Assembly: GCA_964455525.1 (NCBI GenBank)
Contig: CAYVWR010000001.1
Coordinates: 930,001-994,000 of the forward strand
Direction of reading: 5' to 3'
DNA from: JAFDZV01 sp964455525
Lineage (GTDB): Bacteria > Bacteroidota > Ignavibacteria > OLB7
DNA: 64,000 bases
The stretch's first letter is position 1, and every line of letters begins with the position of its first letter. The notes under the pieces were generated by a model. The model was not told the DNA's origin and searched no databases. It worked only from the letters and a program-made list of their open reading frames with translations. The translations under genes were made by a program, and so were the position numbers. Positions 1 to 7,067 of the stretch are shown here, piece after piece.

Positions 1-168
1 TATGCCGGTGTCGATGATAGCGTAGCCATGATAGAGTGGTGGATCGGGAATGTACATGAATTGCCCTGGATCTCTAAATCTGATTTTGGAATCACCTTGG
101 CTCATATGCGGGCCGATGATAACGCGAATACGCGGCCCATTTTCTAGGAAATCAAAGGACGGATGCAT
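1..168 (-). CDS. Retropepsin-like aspartic protease, partial (N-terminal 56 codons)
   Basis: The reading frame is open from an ATG at 168-166 to the left edge of the window, so only the N-terminus is present. A GAGGAA stretch lies just upstream of the ATG and could be its ribosome binding site. The fragment reads GPRIRVIIGP early on, and HGYAIIDTGI at the very edge. The hydrophobic-hydrophobic-DTG pattern is the catalytic Asp-Thr-Gly of clan AA (retropepsin-like) aspartic proteases, and the start of the fragment also resembles the bacterial members I know. It is the third gene of a minus-strand run after 474-716 and 203-493 (gap 34 bp). The assignment rests on one motif at a truncated end. 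Confidence 0.5.
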   Translation of the reverse strand, partial: MHPSFDFLENGPRIRVIIGPHMSQGDSKIRFRDPGQFMYIPDPPLYHGYAIIDTGI

Positions 169-202
169 AGATTCCTCATATTGACAAGTGATAAACTAAA
201 CG

Positions 203-493
203 TCAGTAGGATCGTGATTGATAAACATTCAGTTTCTGTACATAAAACTCACCTCTGCCAAAATCCCAATTACCTTTCTCTATCGCAAGCTCTTCCGTTG
301 GGAATACTTGTCTCACGGTATCCATGTGAATTAAAGCGTATTGGTCAGGGAACAATATAGACCAAGTAGTATAATAAAAGCTGAATGGGCAGCGAATGTC
401 ATTAAGCTTTGGGTCATCCTGGCCCGTGATCCAGTTATTGTCAGATATAATTTCCATAGATAATGTATAAATACTACTCAATATCCACGTCAT
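203..493 (-). CDS. Hypothetical protein
   Basis: A 96-residue protein that I do not recognise. It is rich in aromatic residues (FSFYYTTW, NWDFGRGEFYVQ) and has no signal peptide or membrane segment. The start at 493 overlaps the end of the upstream gene by 20 bases and has AGGT about 9 bases upstream; a later ATG at 457 would remove the overlap and shorten the protein by 12 residues. It sits between an acidic small protein and the retropepsin-like fragment on the same strand, so the three are probably co-transcribed. Confidence 0.55.
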   Translation of the reverse strand: MTWILSSIYTLSMEIISDNNWITGQDDPKLNDIRCPFSFYYTTWSILFPDQYALIHMDTVRQVFPTEELAIEKGNWDFGRGEFYVQKLNVYQSRSY

Positions 494-716
494 CTTCTAC
501 CTGGTAATCATCAAGATACGAAGGCTCGGCGTACTCCCGATCCAGGATATCCTCTTCTATTTCTTCAGAATCACCAGGCATATCATCAACATCTTCAAAA
601 TCTGGATCAACCACCGCCTGGGGATCAGTATCAGATCTTAGGATAGGATCATATTCTTCGGCGATGTATTGGGTAAATGACTTGACGTGCTTTGGATACG
701 AGTTAAAAATGCTCAT
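474..716 (-). CDS. Small, highly acidic hypothetical protein
   Basis: An 80-residue protein. After about residue 30 it is dominated by Asp and Glu (for example FEDVDDMPGDSEEIEEDI), giving a strongly negative C-terminal half. It has no cysteines, signal peptide or membrane segment. Such tails occur in DNA mimics and chaperone-like proteins, but there is no specific homology to support either. It is the first gene of the minus-strand run reaching the left edge. The AT-rich stretch 717-776 separates it from the divergent small gene at 777 and probably holds both promoters. Confidence 0.5.
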   Translation of the reverse strand: MSIFNSYPKHVKSFTQYIAEEYDPILRSDTDPQAVVDPDFEDVDDMPGDSEEIEEDILDREYAEPSYLDDYQVEDDVDIE

Positions 717-776
717 GAGATATATAAAATAGTTTTAGATATATATCACATAAGCATATTGAAAGGAGAAAAGTAA

Positions 777-932
777 ATGAAGATCGAGCACAAGGCGGTA
801 GACTGGCAATGGTTAATCAGTGCCAGTAGCCAACGAGAGTACGAAGCACTCAAGTACCTGATGGAAGCGCTAGAGTTGAAATGGGGCACACCCGGCCTGT
901 TTAGTACCGACGCTCAGGAGGAAGGTTCTTGA
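777..932 (+). CDS. Small hypothetical protein (51 residues)
   Basis: An ATG at 777 is preceded by a very good ribosome binding site (GAAAGGAGAA, about 7 bases upstream). The frame runs 51 codons to TGA at 932. The product is MKIEHKAVDWQWLISASS followed by an amphipathic helix-like stretch (REYEALKYLMEALELKW). Its last 32 bases overlap the end of the convergent gene 901-1269. The function is unknown; size and helical character fit a small regulator or antitoxin-like protein, but that is speculation. Confidence 0.5.
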   Translation: MKIEHKAVDWQWLISASSQREYEALKYLMEALELKWGTPGLFSTDAQEEGS

Positions 933-1269
933 ACCAATTCCGTATTTCTGCGTTGTGAAAACCAGCGACAGGAGGGGCCATTCGAAGGACAACGACAGTA
1001 TCCTTGGGTGCAAGGTGTTTGTGAATTTCATCGCGGACAGTATCAACATCATCAGTGGTCTTAATGGCATAACACGACAGGTCAAGCCTAGCAGCATCAT
1101 GTTTCGGCGTCTTGATATATTTCATGAGGGCATCTCTATCTCGCTTAGAATCTGATTCTGGGTCAGTTGTATCAAGTTCATAGGCGATAACGAGAATGGA
1201 AGCTTGTATCCAGTCCCAGTTCTTTCTAAAGGTCTCTGATTTCTCTTTTGGTTCTTCATTTCCGGCCAT
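901..1269 (-). CDS. Small Cas2/SinR-like fold protein
   Basis: A 122-residue protein. From about residue 25 it follows the pattern of the stand-alone Cas2-like 'SinR family' proteins: a first strand (ILVIAYELD), a helix with an RDRDALMKYIK segment, a central strand (SCYAIKT), a helix (VRDEIHKHL), then KDTVVVLRM and a C-terminal NWFKNL. That is a ferredoxin-like beta-alpha-beta layout. No CRISPR array or cas genes are present, so an adaptation role is unlikely. The family match is from pattern memory and not confirmed. The gene lies 65 bases after the HNH gene on the same strand and its 3' end overlaps the convergent 777-932 gene. Confidence 0.5.
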   Translation of the reverse strand: MAGNEEPKEKSETFRKNWDWIQASILVIAYELDTTDPESDSKRDRDALMKYIKTPKHDAARLDLSCYAIKTTDDVDTVRDEIHKHLAPKDTVVVLRMAPPVAGFHNAEIRNWFKNLPPERRY

Positions 1270-1334
1270 TGTTGTAACGGAAATACTGTGAGCGATTTGA
1301 AAGAGATCGGATGGATTTCCAGTCCCTTCTTGGT

Positions 1335-1718
1335 TTATGAATCTGAGGCAGTTTCAGCAACAAGGGTACAGAGCCGGATGAAGCGCTCTTCATCGAAGTC
1401 CTGCTTCATACGATTAATATCCTTGTGAACCCATTGGACATTACCTGGCACGTATCCTTTTTCGGGATCTATACGATCCAGGGAAGCCGAGTTATCGGTA
1501 TTGAATCTTGACCTTCCATTAATCTGTTTGATCCTGAGACCTGAGAGAGCGCATTTCCCCTTCTGCTTCTGGAAGAGCCTCCAGGCATATTCAACAGAGA
1601 TTGTGAAATCGAGATCTCTTCGGGTTGCGCTATGGATTATCTGGTTCCAGTAGTATTGAGAAATTTCTATATGATCCGGGATGTCATGGACCGAACATGG
1701 GGATGAATTCGCTGGCAT
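1335..1718 (-). CDS. HNH endonuclease
   Basis: A 127-residue protein with an HNH-type zinc-finger nuclease core. Residues about 54-62 read GKCALSGLR, followed by ASLDRIDPEKGYVPGNVQWV (about 78-97) and then HKDINRMK. The SLDRID...GYV.GNVQWVH series is typical of small phage or mobile-element HNH enzymes that nick or cut DNA. The usual first half-site of paired cysteines is reduced to a single Cys before the SLDRI block, so metal binding should be checked. A hairpin (1724-1744) lies directly upstream. Its neighbours fit mobile DNA. Confidence 0.8.
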   Translation of the reverse strand: MPANSSPCSVHDIPDHIEISQYYWNQIIHSATRRDLDFTISVEYAWRLFQKQKGKCALSGLRIKQINGRSRFNTDNSASLDRIDPEKGYVPGNVQWVHKDINRMKQDFDEERFIRLCTLVAETASDS

Positions 1719-1723
1719 GAGTC

Positions 1724-1744
1724 ATAGATGTTTTTGACATCTAT
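1724..1744 (-). terminator. Hairpin after the HEPN-motif gene
   Basis: Perfect 8-bp inverted repeat ATAGATGT/ACATCTAT with a 5-base loop, in the 61 bases between the end of gene 1780-2715 and the start of the HNH gene. It could end transcription of the former or sit in the leader of the latter. Confidence 0.4.
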
Positions 1745-1779
1745 ATATTCATCCATAAGAGAAACGCCATTCGCCTAGG

Positions 1780-2715
1780 TCAAGAATTCTCTTCTGTTCC
1801 TGTCCAATGGAACAGTCCTTCTGGGTCAGCCTTAGTTACTTCAATTATTGCCCGAAAAACTCCATCATCATCCATCTTCTCTTCCCAATGGGGTTTGAAC
1901 ACTTTTATATGCTTTGCTTCTATCCATCCATAAAGTATGAAGAAGACACGCATCGACTGGAAGCAGGGGTCAGCAAAGCGTTGGAAGTCAGCAATGATAT
2001 CGACATCTTCGCTATTCGATCCTGGACCGAATTGATACAGGGTTTGTTCAAACTTGATGACCCCTTTACCTGGTTCGGTGTTTGCCTGACGAACTGCAAC
2101 TAGATGCGGCAACGCCATTACAACATTCCCATGTGCTAAAGCATGTCTAAGCGCTAATTCATAGAATTGACACACAACACCTCCACGCCCAGCAGAACTA
2201 CGAGTGCGTAGGGAATCAGTGACATCACCTGCATTGTAGAGATTGTGGTTATACTTGAAATCGCTAAGGTCATTAGCCACTATCCTTCTGCAATACTCTG
2301 TGAATACCAACATTTTCCGCATAAGCTCCATTGTTGCAATGTACCAGCGGAAATATATATTAAATACGATCTCTGCCTGGAGTACAGGTGGAACATTGAG
2401 CCGCTTTGCTGCATTATACCATAAGAGTTGTGTGCGGGTTACGTCGAAGAACGGAGCCGCTAGATCGGTGTAGGCGTGTCCAGGATAGCCACGTTTCACA
2501 ATATTCCAGGTTTCAATGCCCTCTTCACCTTTCTTTATTATTACATCAGCCAAGTAAGAAAACAGTGTAACACCTGTTTCTAGAACTTCCTTACCGTTGT
2601 TGTCCTCCGCAATTAATCGAAGTTCAGGTGTAAAGTTGCTTAGACGTTCAGATACGCGCTTGGGTTTGCTATATGTTTTGCAATCATCTTGTAATAGTCT
2701 AAGATCCAGGTTCAT
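1780..2715 (-). CDS. Protein with HEPN-type RX4H motif
   Basis: A 311-residue, mainly helical, cytosolic protein with no signal peptide. Residues 188-197 read ALRHALAHGN, with R190 and H195 forming the RX4H motif that marks HEPN-domain ribonucleases. The LR.A.AHG context is the common form of that motif. The rest is unfamiliar: the helical N-terminal 150 residues and the C-terminal part ending in a Trp-rich segment match nothing I know. HEPN proteins are often toxins or anti-phage RNases, usually beside an MNT-type or other antitoxin, and none is visible here. The start codon at 2715 lies just below a small inverted repeat (ACTTCT-GAT-AGAAGT, 2718-2732) that might mask it. The HEPN call rests on this single motif. 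Confidence 0.5.
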   Translation of the reverse strand: MNLDLRLLQDDCKTYSKPKRVSERLSNFTPELRLIAEDNNGKEVLETGVTLFSYLADVIIKKGEEGIETWNIVKRGYPGHAYTDLAAPFFDVTRTQLLWYNAAKRLNVPPVLQAEIVFNIYFRWYIATMELMRKMLVFTEYCRRIVANDLSDFKYNHNLYNAGDVTDSLRTRSSAGRGGVVCQFYELALRHALAHGNVVMALPHLVAVRQANTEPGKGVIKFEQTLYQFGPGSNSEDVDIIADFQRFADPCFQSMRVFFILYGWIEAKHIKVFKPHWEEKMDDDGVFRAIIEVTKADPEGLFHWTGTEENS

Positions 2716-2757
2716 ATACTTCTGATAGAAGTGGAGGGAGGTGGAGGGGATTCATGA

Positions 2758-2800
2758 ATCTACAACTTCACATGGACTCATCCAAAAGGAAGTTGTAGAT
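2758..2800. promoter_or_regulatory. 12-bp inverted repeat upstream of the HEPN-motif gene
   Basis: ATCTACAACTTC (2758-2769) and GAAGTTGTAGAT (2789-2800) form a perfect 12-bp inverted repeat with a 19-base spacer. It lies 43 bases above the start of gene 1780-2715 and could be an operator or a terminator for the upstream genes. Confidence 0.4.
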
Positions 2801-2826
2801 CTTCGGATATCTAGTAGAATATAGCG

Positions 2827-2857
2827 AGGGGCTGATCCGAAGGAAAAATCAGCCCCT
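2827..2857 (-). terminator. Stem-loop after gene 2884-3381
   Basis: AGGGGCTGAT/ATCAGCCCCT, a perfect 10-bp stem with an 11-base A-rich loop, 26 bases past the stop of the minus-strand gene. There is no clear U-tract on the minus strand, so the terminator call is moderate. Confidence 0.5.
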
Positions 2858-2883
2858 AACCAAGAGAGACAGTTGCCACCCTT

Positions 2884-3381
2884 CTATCTCTCACGCAGTG
2901 TCACTGTGAGTCGGGCTTTACCAGGGCTCTGCTTCGCTATCCCACTTGCCTTCTCGTCATCCTGGAGCCTTCCAAGCTCGATCTTCTGCCGTTCTTTCAA
3001 CCCTTCCACTGCCTGGCTGTAGTGCCATTCCTGTGGATAGCATATCGAAACATCATGGCCCATCAATTTACCACTGGTTGCGCCACTCAATTGGTATCCT
3101 AAGTTTTCGAATGCCTGCTCCTTCAGATTCTCTATACCTGCTTTGACCGCATACTCTAATTGCTTTAGATAGATATAGAGCGTACCGGAATCAGTATGCT
3201 CCAGGTTTGCCTCAATGAATCGGCGCATCAGGTCTTCGATCTCGGCCTTGCACAACGATCTCTCCATGAGCGCCGCATTGAATTCCACTGCCGTGATACT
3301 CTCTACTCGCGCATCATCTTTGCCGAAAGCAATTGGATAAATATCCGTAGGCCACCGATTAGTCACGGTCTCGGTTATCAT
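2884..3381 (-). CDS. Hypothetical protein, phage or plasmid-like
   Basis: A 165-residue cytosolic protein with a long helical middle (MRRFIEANLE, then YLKQLEYAVKAGIENLKEQA) and a basic tail ending in KARLTVTLRER. It begins with an excellent ribosome binding site (AGGAGG, 6 bases before the ATG). It starts only 8 bases after the stop of the secreted protein gene 3390-4595, so the two form an operon. I recall similar proteins ending in a T.TL motif in Bacteroidota phage-like regions but cannot name the family. Confidence 0.6.
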   Translation of the reverse strand: MITETVTNRWPTDIYPIAFGKDDARVESITAVEFNAALMERSLCKAEIEDLMRRFIEANLEHTDSGTLYIYLKQLEYAVKAGIENLKEQAFENLGYQLSGATSGKLMGHDVSICYPQEWHYSQAVEGLKERQKIELGRLQDDEKASGIAKQSPGKARLTVTLRER

Positions 3382-3389
3382 AGAGCCTC

Positions 3390-4595
3390 CTAATTGCGTA
3401 TATAAATCTTGGCGCGGGTATTAAAATCGCGCAGCCGATTATGAATACGGGAATAGCGATCTGATTGTGTCTCGGTGAAAACGTCGGAATGCTGATCCAA
3501 GAATTTATCCAATGGATCAACATCACCAAGGAAATCGTTTAGATCATTTCGGGCATTCAGGGAGTTTTTGCCCCAGCCCAAAATCGTTTTCTCCATTCGG
3601 TTGCACCGATCTTCATATTGTCGAAGACTGGTCTCGATTTCCTTCCGCACTTCTTTGATATATGCCATGTATTTATTCTTTACCTGGTCATAATTCGCGC
3701 CATCAGGAAATGAATCTTCGTAGGATATGCAGTCTCGATAATTATTTATAAGAGCAACTGCCCTCACCTCAGCAACATCATATAGTGTCGAATCCTTCAG
3801 CATGATATCGCGTAGATCTCTGATCCTCGTTGTGTTGTTGATCTTTTGAACAAGCTCCATACGAATTGCTTGCCGGACAGTATCAACGTACTGGCTACCG
3901 GAGAAGGCAGTGATGAACTTCTCACGCCAGTGATTATCCGTCGCTAGTTCCAATGCCCGGCGCTCAATCGCTGGCTGTTTTTCGGGGAACATCTTCGCAA
4001 GGTTTGCCAAGCCATCAAACACATCGTACTTCTGCTTTACTGTCATCAACAAGGTATCGACCATCGCATTTATGTGGCGAGATCTGATTCTCTTCTTCGC
4101 AAGAAATTCGAACTTCTTCGCATCGAGGTACCGGGGGTCCAAATATTTGATAACCACCGAGTCCGTGTACTCATTATTCCCGAACATTTCTAACCAGTCT
4201 TCTCCTCCAAACTGAAGAGAATATTTTGCCGCAGAATCCTTCACCTCTGGGAATGTCGTGATATGATTTTCGACACTCCTGATAGAATACAACTTGTTGA
4301 ACATGGCTAGTTGCACAGGTATGCTGTGGGGGCTCTTCATCTCTCTCAGCCGGATCGCTATTTCCTTTGCCTCGTCATAGGTTACGTAGGGATCTTCTAT
4401 CAGGTACACGATATGGCTGCTTTCGGGATACTTGGTAATGAACCCCTTGAGTTCGTCCAGATTTCGATACCCGCTCAATCTGAACTTCGAAGCCTGACCC
4501 TCTTGTGCATGAACTGAGTGTGCCAAGAAGCAGATCGACAAAACAATGACAGCGGGCACACCATGAAAAGGTGCCCAGAGAAAATAGCGCAACAT
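3390..4595 (-). CDS. Secreted hypothetical protein
   Basis: A 401-residue protein with a Sec signal peptide: a hydrophobic stretch from residue 11 and cleavage after AHSVHA (about residue 30). The mature part is charged and helix-rich with no recognisable domain and no T9SS C-terminal domain, so a periplasmic location is likely. Segments such as REVRKEIETSLRQYEDR near residue 320 suggest a coiled coil. The start is supported by GGAGG 7 bases upstream. It is the first gene of a two-gene operon with 2884-3381. The promoter region is shared with the divergent XRE-type regulator at 4644. Confidence 0.65.
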   Translation of the reverse strand: MLRYFLWAPFHGVPAVIVLSICFLAHSVHAQEGQASKFRLSGYRNLDELKGFITKYPESSHIVYLIEDPYVTYDEAKEIAIRLREMKSPHSIPVQLAMFNKLYSIRSVENHITTFPEVKDSAAKYSLQFGGEDWLEMFGNNEYTDSVVIKYLDPRYLDAKKFEFLAKKRIRSRHINAMVDTLLMTVKQKYDVFDGLANLAKMFPEKQPAIERRALELATDNHWREKFITAFSGSQYVDTVRQAIRMELVQKINNTTRIRDLRDIMLKDSTLYDVAEVRAVALINNYRDCISYEDSFPDGANYDQVKNKYMAYIKEVRKEIETSLRQYEDRCNRMEKTILGWGKNSLNARNDLNDFLGDVDPLDKFLDQHSDVFTETQSDRYSRIHNRLRDFNTRAKIYIRN

Positions 4596-4643
4596 GTATG
4601 GCCTCCAATAGGGTTAGTTCCAGTATGGAGGCAGGCCTGCCTG

Positions 4644-5015
4644 ATGTTAACTACTCAATATAACAAAAGAGGATGGCGTTTGGGAACATACGCCCAAAAT
4701 AAATCTGAGGTGCCAGATAGCTTCGATGCTATGGCACGACCCTTACGACCATTGAACCTTCCACCAGGGGTAGAGATCACCCCTGAGATTGCTTTTGCCC
4801 AGATCCTTCGAAGCAAGAGAGTTGAACTCGGCCTCACCCAGGCTGATCTCGAAGACGACGATTCGATGGATCGCTCTTATATCTCGAAGCTCGAACTAGG
4901 GAAGGTGCAGGTGTGTATGCGTGGGATTATCCACATCGCCAAAAAACTCAACATGACGCCGGGTGAGCTAATGGACGAGGTAATGTATTTGGTAGAGAGG
5001 GAGAAGACCAGGTGA
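4644..5015 (+). CDS. XRE-family helix-turn-helix regulator
   Basis: The C-terminal about 65 residues form an XRE/Cro-type DNA-binding domain: AQILRSKRVELGLTQADLE (first helices), SYISKLELGKVQ (recognition helix) and LNMTPGELMDEV. From ATG 4644 the protein has 123 residues, with GGAGG about 13 bases upstream. An internal ATG at 4731 gives a 94-residue protein beginning just before the domain and is equally possible. An extended frame back to 4518 would overlap the divergent gene and is unlikely. An ELEDDDSMD insertion replaces the usual small turn between helices 2 and 3. It probably controls its own or the neighbouring divergent operon. Confidence 0.75.
   Translation: MLTTQYNKRGWRLGTYAQNKSEVPDSFDAMARPLRPLNLPPGVEITPEIAFAQILRSKRVELGLTQADLEDDDSMDRSYISKLELGKVQVCMRGIIHIAKKLNMTPGELMDEVMYLVEREKTR
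4646..4655. repeat. GTTAACTACT motif, copy 1
   Basis: The decamer GTTAACTACT lies at the presumed start of the XRE-type regulator and occurs again at 6452-6461, just upstream of the transposase start. It could be an operator of the regulator. Confidence 0.3.
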
Positions 5016-5018
5016 TGA

Positions 5019-5243
5019 CTAGCCGGACTTTTTCGACTCACGAACAAGCTCACTCAAGATCAAGATAGCTACACTTCTCATGTATGACTCCTCTCCAGGG
5101 CGATACATGTGCCCGTCATACCTAGATGCTCCACCATAATAAATGGTTTGATAAAGATTGCGGGTGCCTTCGATAACCCGTGACCCATGGTGTGTCACAC
5201 CATCTATCTCGATGCTGATATTTTCGTTCCTTGTAGCTTTCAT
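5019..5243 (-). CDS. Small hypothetical protein
   Basis: A 74-residue protein starting 12 bases after the stop of the transposase gene on the same strand. It opens with short strand-like segments (ISIEIDGVTHHGSRVIEG) and ends in a helix with two serine-lysine residues. I do not recognise it. The close spacing suggests it is a passenger gene co-transcribed with the transposase. Its 3' end meets the end of the regulator gene tail to tail (3 bases apart). Confidence 0.45.
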   Translation of the reverse strand: MKATRNENISIEIDGVTHHGSRVIEGTRNLYQTIYYGGASRYDGHMYRPGEESYMRSVAILILSELVRESKKSG

Positions 5244-5255
5244 TGCATTTACAGG

Positions 5256-6443
5256 TTAGTCGATGGAAACCAGGTGACCGTTATAAATCCTTCCCATATA
5301 CTTTCCCTTGCACCTCCAGATCAATCGTGAATTATTCGGACCCCACACAACATGGAGATCAATGTCACAAGTATTTGGCATTTTCTCAAAAGCTTCGATA
5401 ATTCTTTGAATCATCGCGTAGTCTATCGACATCCCATCGAGTATCCAGGTCTGCTTACGTCTTTTCTTACCACCTCGTCTTGGCTTCCCATTTTCCCATT
5501 TTTCTTCGCCAATCAACCGGCGATATGTGAGCCTCTTTCCCTCTACCTTACCCATAGCCTTCTCGAACCTTTCAACATCATCAAGCTTCCGTGTATTGAA
5601 CCGGAAGCACTGTTCGTCGAGGTACCGGAATAAATGGAATGCCTCGCAACTTGTATATGTCCCTTCGATAGATCTCTTCAACAAGCTCCAGAAATTCTCG
5701 ATCCCATTGGTAGATACATGACCATTCACATACGTCTCAGCATGGTTCACAACATTGTGAATATACTCGGCAGGTAATCCTTCATAGGATTTTAATTCAT
5801 CCGTATGAACTTCGGCACCTGATTCGACGTGAAACTCGATCTGATCCTGAAGGGTCTCACGTTTGATATCACCGACAACCTTTGTACGAACTTCACCATG
5901 TCGTTCCAAGAGGCCCATCACAATGGCTTTTCCGCTACCACCGCGTCCCTTGATCTTGAACTCCTTCTTATCCTTGTGCATGTTCCGGGCTTTGCCGCCG
6001 ATATATGTTTCATCGACTTCGACAATCCCAGAAAGCTTCTTTTCGATGGTTCCGTTGTGGACAATCAGCCGTATCCGGTGCAGCATGAACCAGGCAGTTT
6101 TCTGCGTGACCCCGAGGGATCGTGCAAGTTCACACGAAGAAATTCCATTCTTGGCATTGAGAAGCATCCAGATCGCCGCGAACCATTTATCCATGCCCAA
6201 ACGGGATTCCTCGAATATGGTTCCGAGCTTCACGCTGAATTGCTTGTGACAGCCCTTGCACTCCCACATCCGGCGCGTCCTGATATAGATATGATCGTCC
6301 AACACACCGCACCTGGGGCATACAATACCATCAGGCCACCGTGCCGCTGCCGCATATGCGGTGCACCGATCAGGATCAGAGAGGTAAGCTATCAGGGCGG
6401 CCAACGTTGCTGGTAACGGCCCAGGTTCTTTCTTCTTCGGCAT
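5256..6443 (-). CDS. IS1595-family (ISXO2-like) transposase
   Basis: A 395-residue transposase. The N-terminus carries a zinc ribbon with C42-x2-C45 and C62-x2-C65. A helix-turn-helix-like segment (CELARSLGVTQKTAWFMLHR) follows. The DDE/DDN-type catalytic core shows D144 in VDETYIGG, D215 in HTDELKSY, and TNGIENFWSLLKR near 245-257. Family members I know are about 290-320 residues; here about 90 extra residues follow, including a basic stretch (KPRRGGKKRRKQTW) and a new domain rich in Trp and Ile. The core motifs are intact, so it may be active, but I could not find paired terminal inverted repeats around it. It lies downstream of the RHS gene on the same strand. Confidence 0.85.
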   Translation of the reverse strand: MPKKKEPGPLPATLAALIAYLSDPDRCTAYAAAARWPDGIVCPRCGVLDDHIYIRTRRMWECKGCHKQFSVKLGTIFEESRLGMDKWFAAIWMLLNAKNGISSCELARSLGVTQKTAWFMLHRIRLIVHNGTIEKKLSGIVEVDETYIGGKARNMHKDKKEFKIKGRGGSGKAIVMGLLERHGEVRTKVVGDIKRETLQDQIEFHVESGAEVHTDELKSYEGLPAEYIHNVVNHAETYVNGHVSTNGIENFWSLLKRSIEGTYTSCEAFHLFRYLDEQCFRFNTRKLDDVERFEKAMGKVEGKRLTYRRLIGEEKWENGKPRRGGKKRRKQTWILDGMSIDYAMIQRIIEAFEKMPNTCDIDLHVVWGPNNSRLIWRCKGKYMGRIYNGHLVSID

Positions 6444-6451
6444 ACCCCGAA

Positions 6452-6476
6452 GTTAACTACTGTTTTTGCGAGTAGT
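6452..6476. repeat. GTTAACTACT motif, copy 2, with short hairpin
   Basis: GTTAACTACT at 6452-6461 repeats the site at 4646-4655. Its ACTACT end is matched by AGTAGT at 6471-6476, giving a 6-bp hairpin 9 bases upstream of the transposase start. Confidence 0.3.
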
Positions 6477-6703
6477 CAAGAATCTTTTTGGTTACATGTA
6501 ACAGAGTCCATAAACAAGCGGGAGCCTCGGCTATCACAGAGAATGAAAAAGACCAATAAAGACATATAATTCTAAACGCATTATATGTCACCTGTGATGA
6601 TTGTTTCACAAAAAAGAAAATTCAAATGAAACTCTCTTTTCTATATCTCTCATGTTGCTTTCACCCTCTTCACACCATATTTTTACACCGAGACCCACAA
6701 AAC

Positions 6704-6737
6704 AAACACGCCGATGATTCCAGTCATCGGCGTGTTT
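6704..6737. terminator. Strong bidirectional terminator
   Basis: AAACACGCCGATGA (6704-6717) and TCATCGGCGTGTTT (6724-6737) form a perfect 14-bp stem with a 6-base loop. The AAA/TTT ends suit termination on both strands. It marks the boundary between the mobile segment and the RHS locus. Confidence 0.75.
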
Positions 6738-6790
6738 AATGGCGAGGGGGTTTATTCCCTGAACCTGGTTTTAAAAATTACGCACCGTTC

Positions 6791-6819
6791 ACATGTTAGA
6801 GGGTTTCCTTCTAACATGT
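6791..6819. terminator. Hairpin downstream of RHS gene
   Basis: ACATGTTAGA/TCTAACATGT, a perfect 10-bp stem with a 9-base loop, without a clear U-tract. It may be a terminator or a regulatory structure. Confidence 0.4.
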
Positions 6820-7004
6820 CCTAGCCGGTCTTGTAGTGTACGTCATGGTACGCTGGGCCGAAACAGATAATTCTGTTGTCATAAGAATTCATCCCTAATA
6901 CTTTACTGTCCTAAGAAAACAGTTCTAGTATTTCATTACTGAAACACTTGTCAGGGATTCATCTCGTCATTCCCACATGACTAATGCATCGCCCAGACTT
7001 CTTT

Positions 7005-7034
7005 GGCCCTGGTGTTGGATATATGATCAGGGCC
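7005..7034 (-). terminator. Hairpin just after the RHS stop codon
   Basis: GGCCCTG/CAGGGCC, a 7-bp GC-rich stem with a 16-base loop, 33 bases past the RHS stop. It is the likely RHS terminator, although the loop is long. Confidence 0.45.
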
Positions 7035-7067
7035 TTTCTATATATATCAAAGATATATAGAATATAT

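Larger units (their letters stand above)
6444..7067. other. Gap between transposase and RHS gene
   Basis: No convincing protein gene on either strand; the longest frames are short. It holds a repeat motif, three hairpins (6704-6737, 6791-6819, 7005-7034) and AT-rich stretches. An RHS immunity gene would be expected here (downstream of the RHS gene on the minus strand) but is not seen. Confidence 0.6.

Noticed and set aside
4518..4643. N-terminal extension of the XRE regulator to 4518
   Set aside because: It would overlap the divergent secreted-protein gene and has shadow-like sequence; starts at 4644 or 4731 are more credible.
6444..7067. Possible tmRNA, SRP or 6S RNA in the structured gap
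   Set aside because: None of the conserved sequences of those RNAs could be found; only simple hairpins are present.
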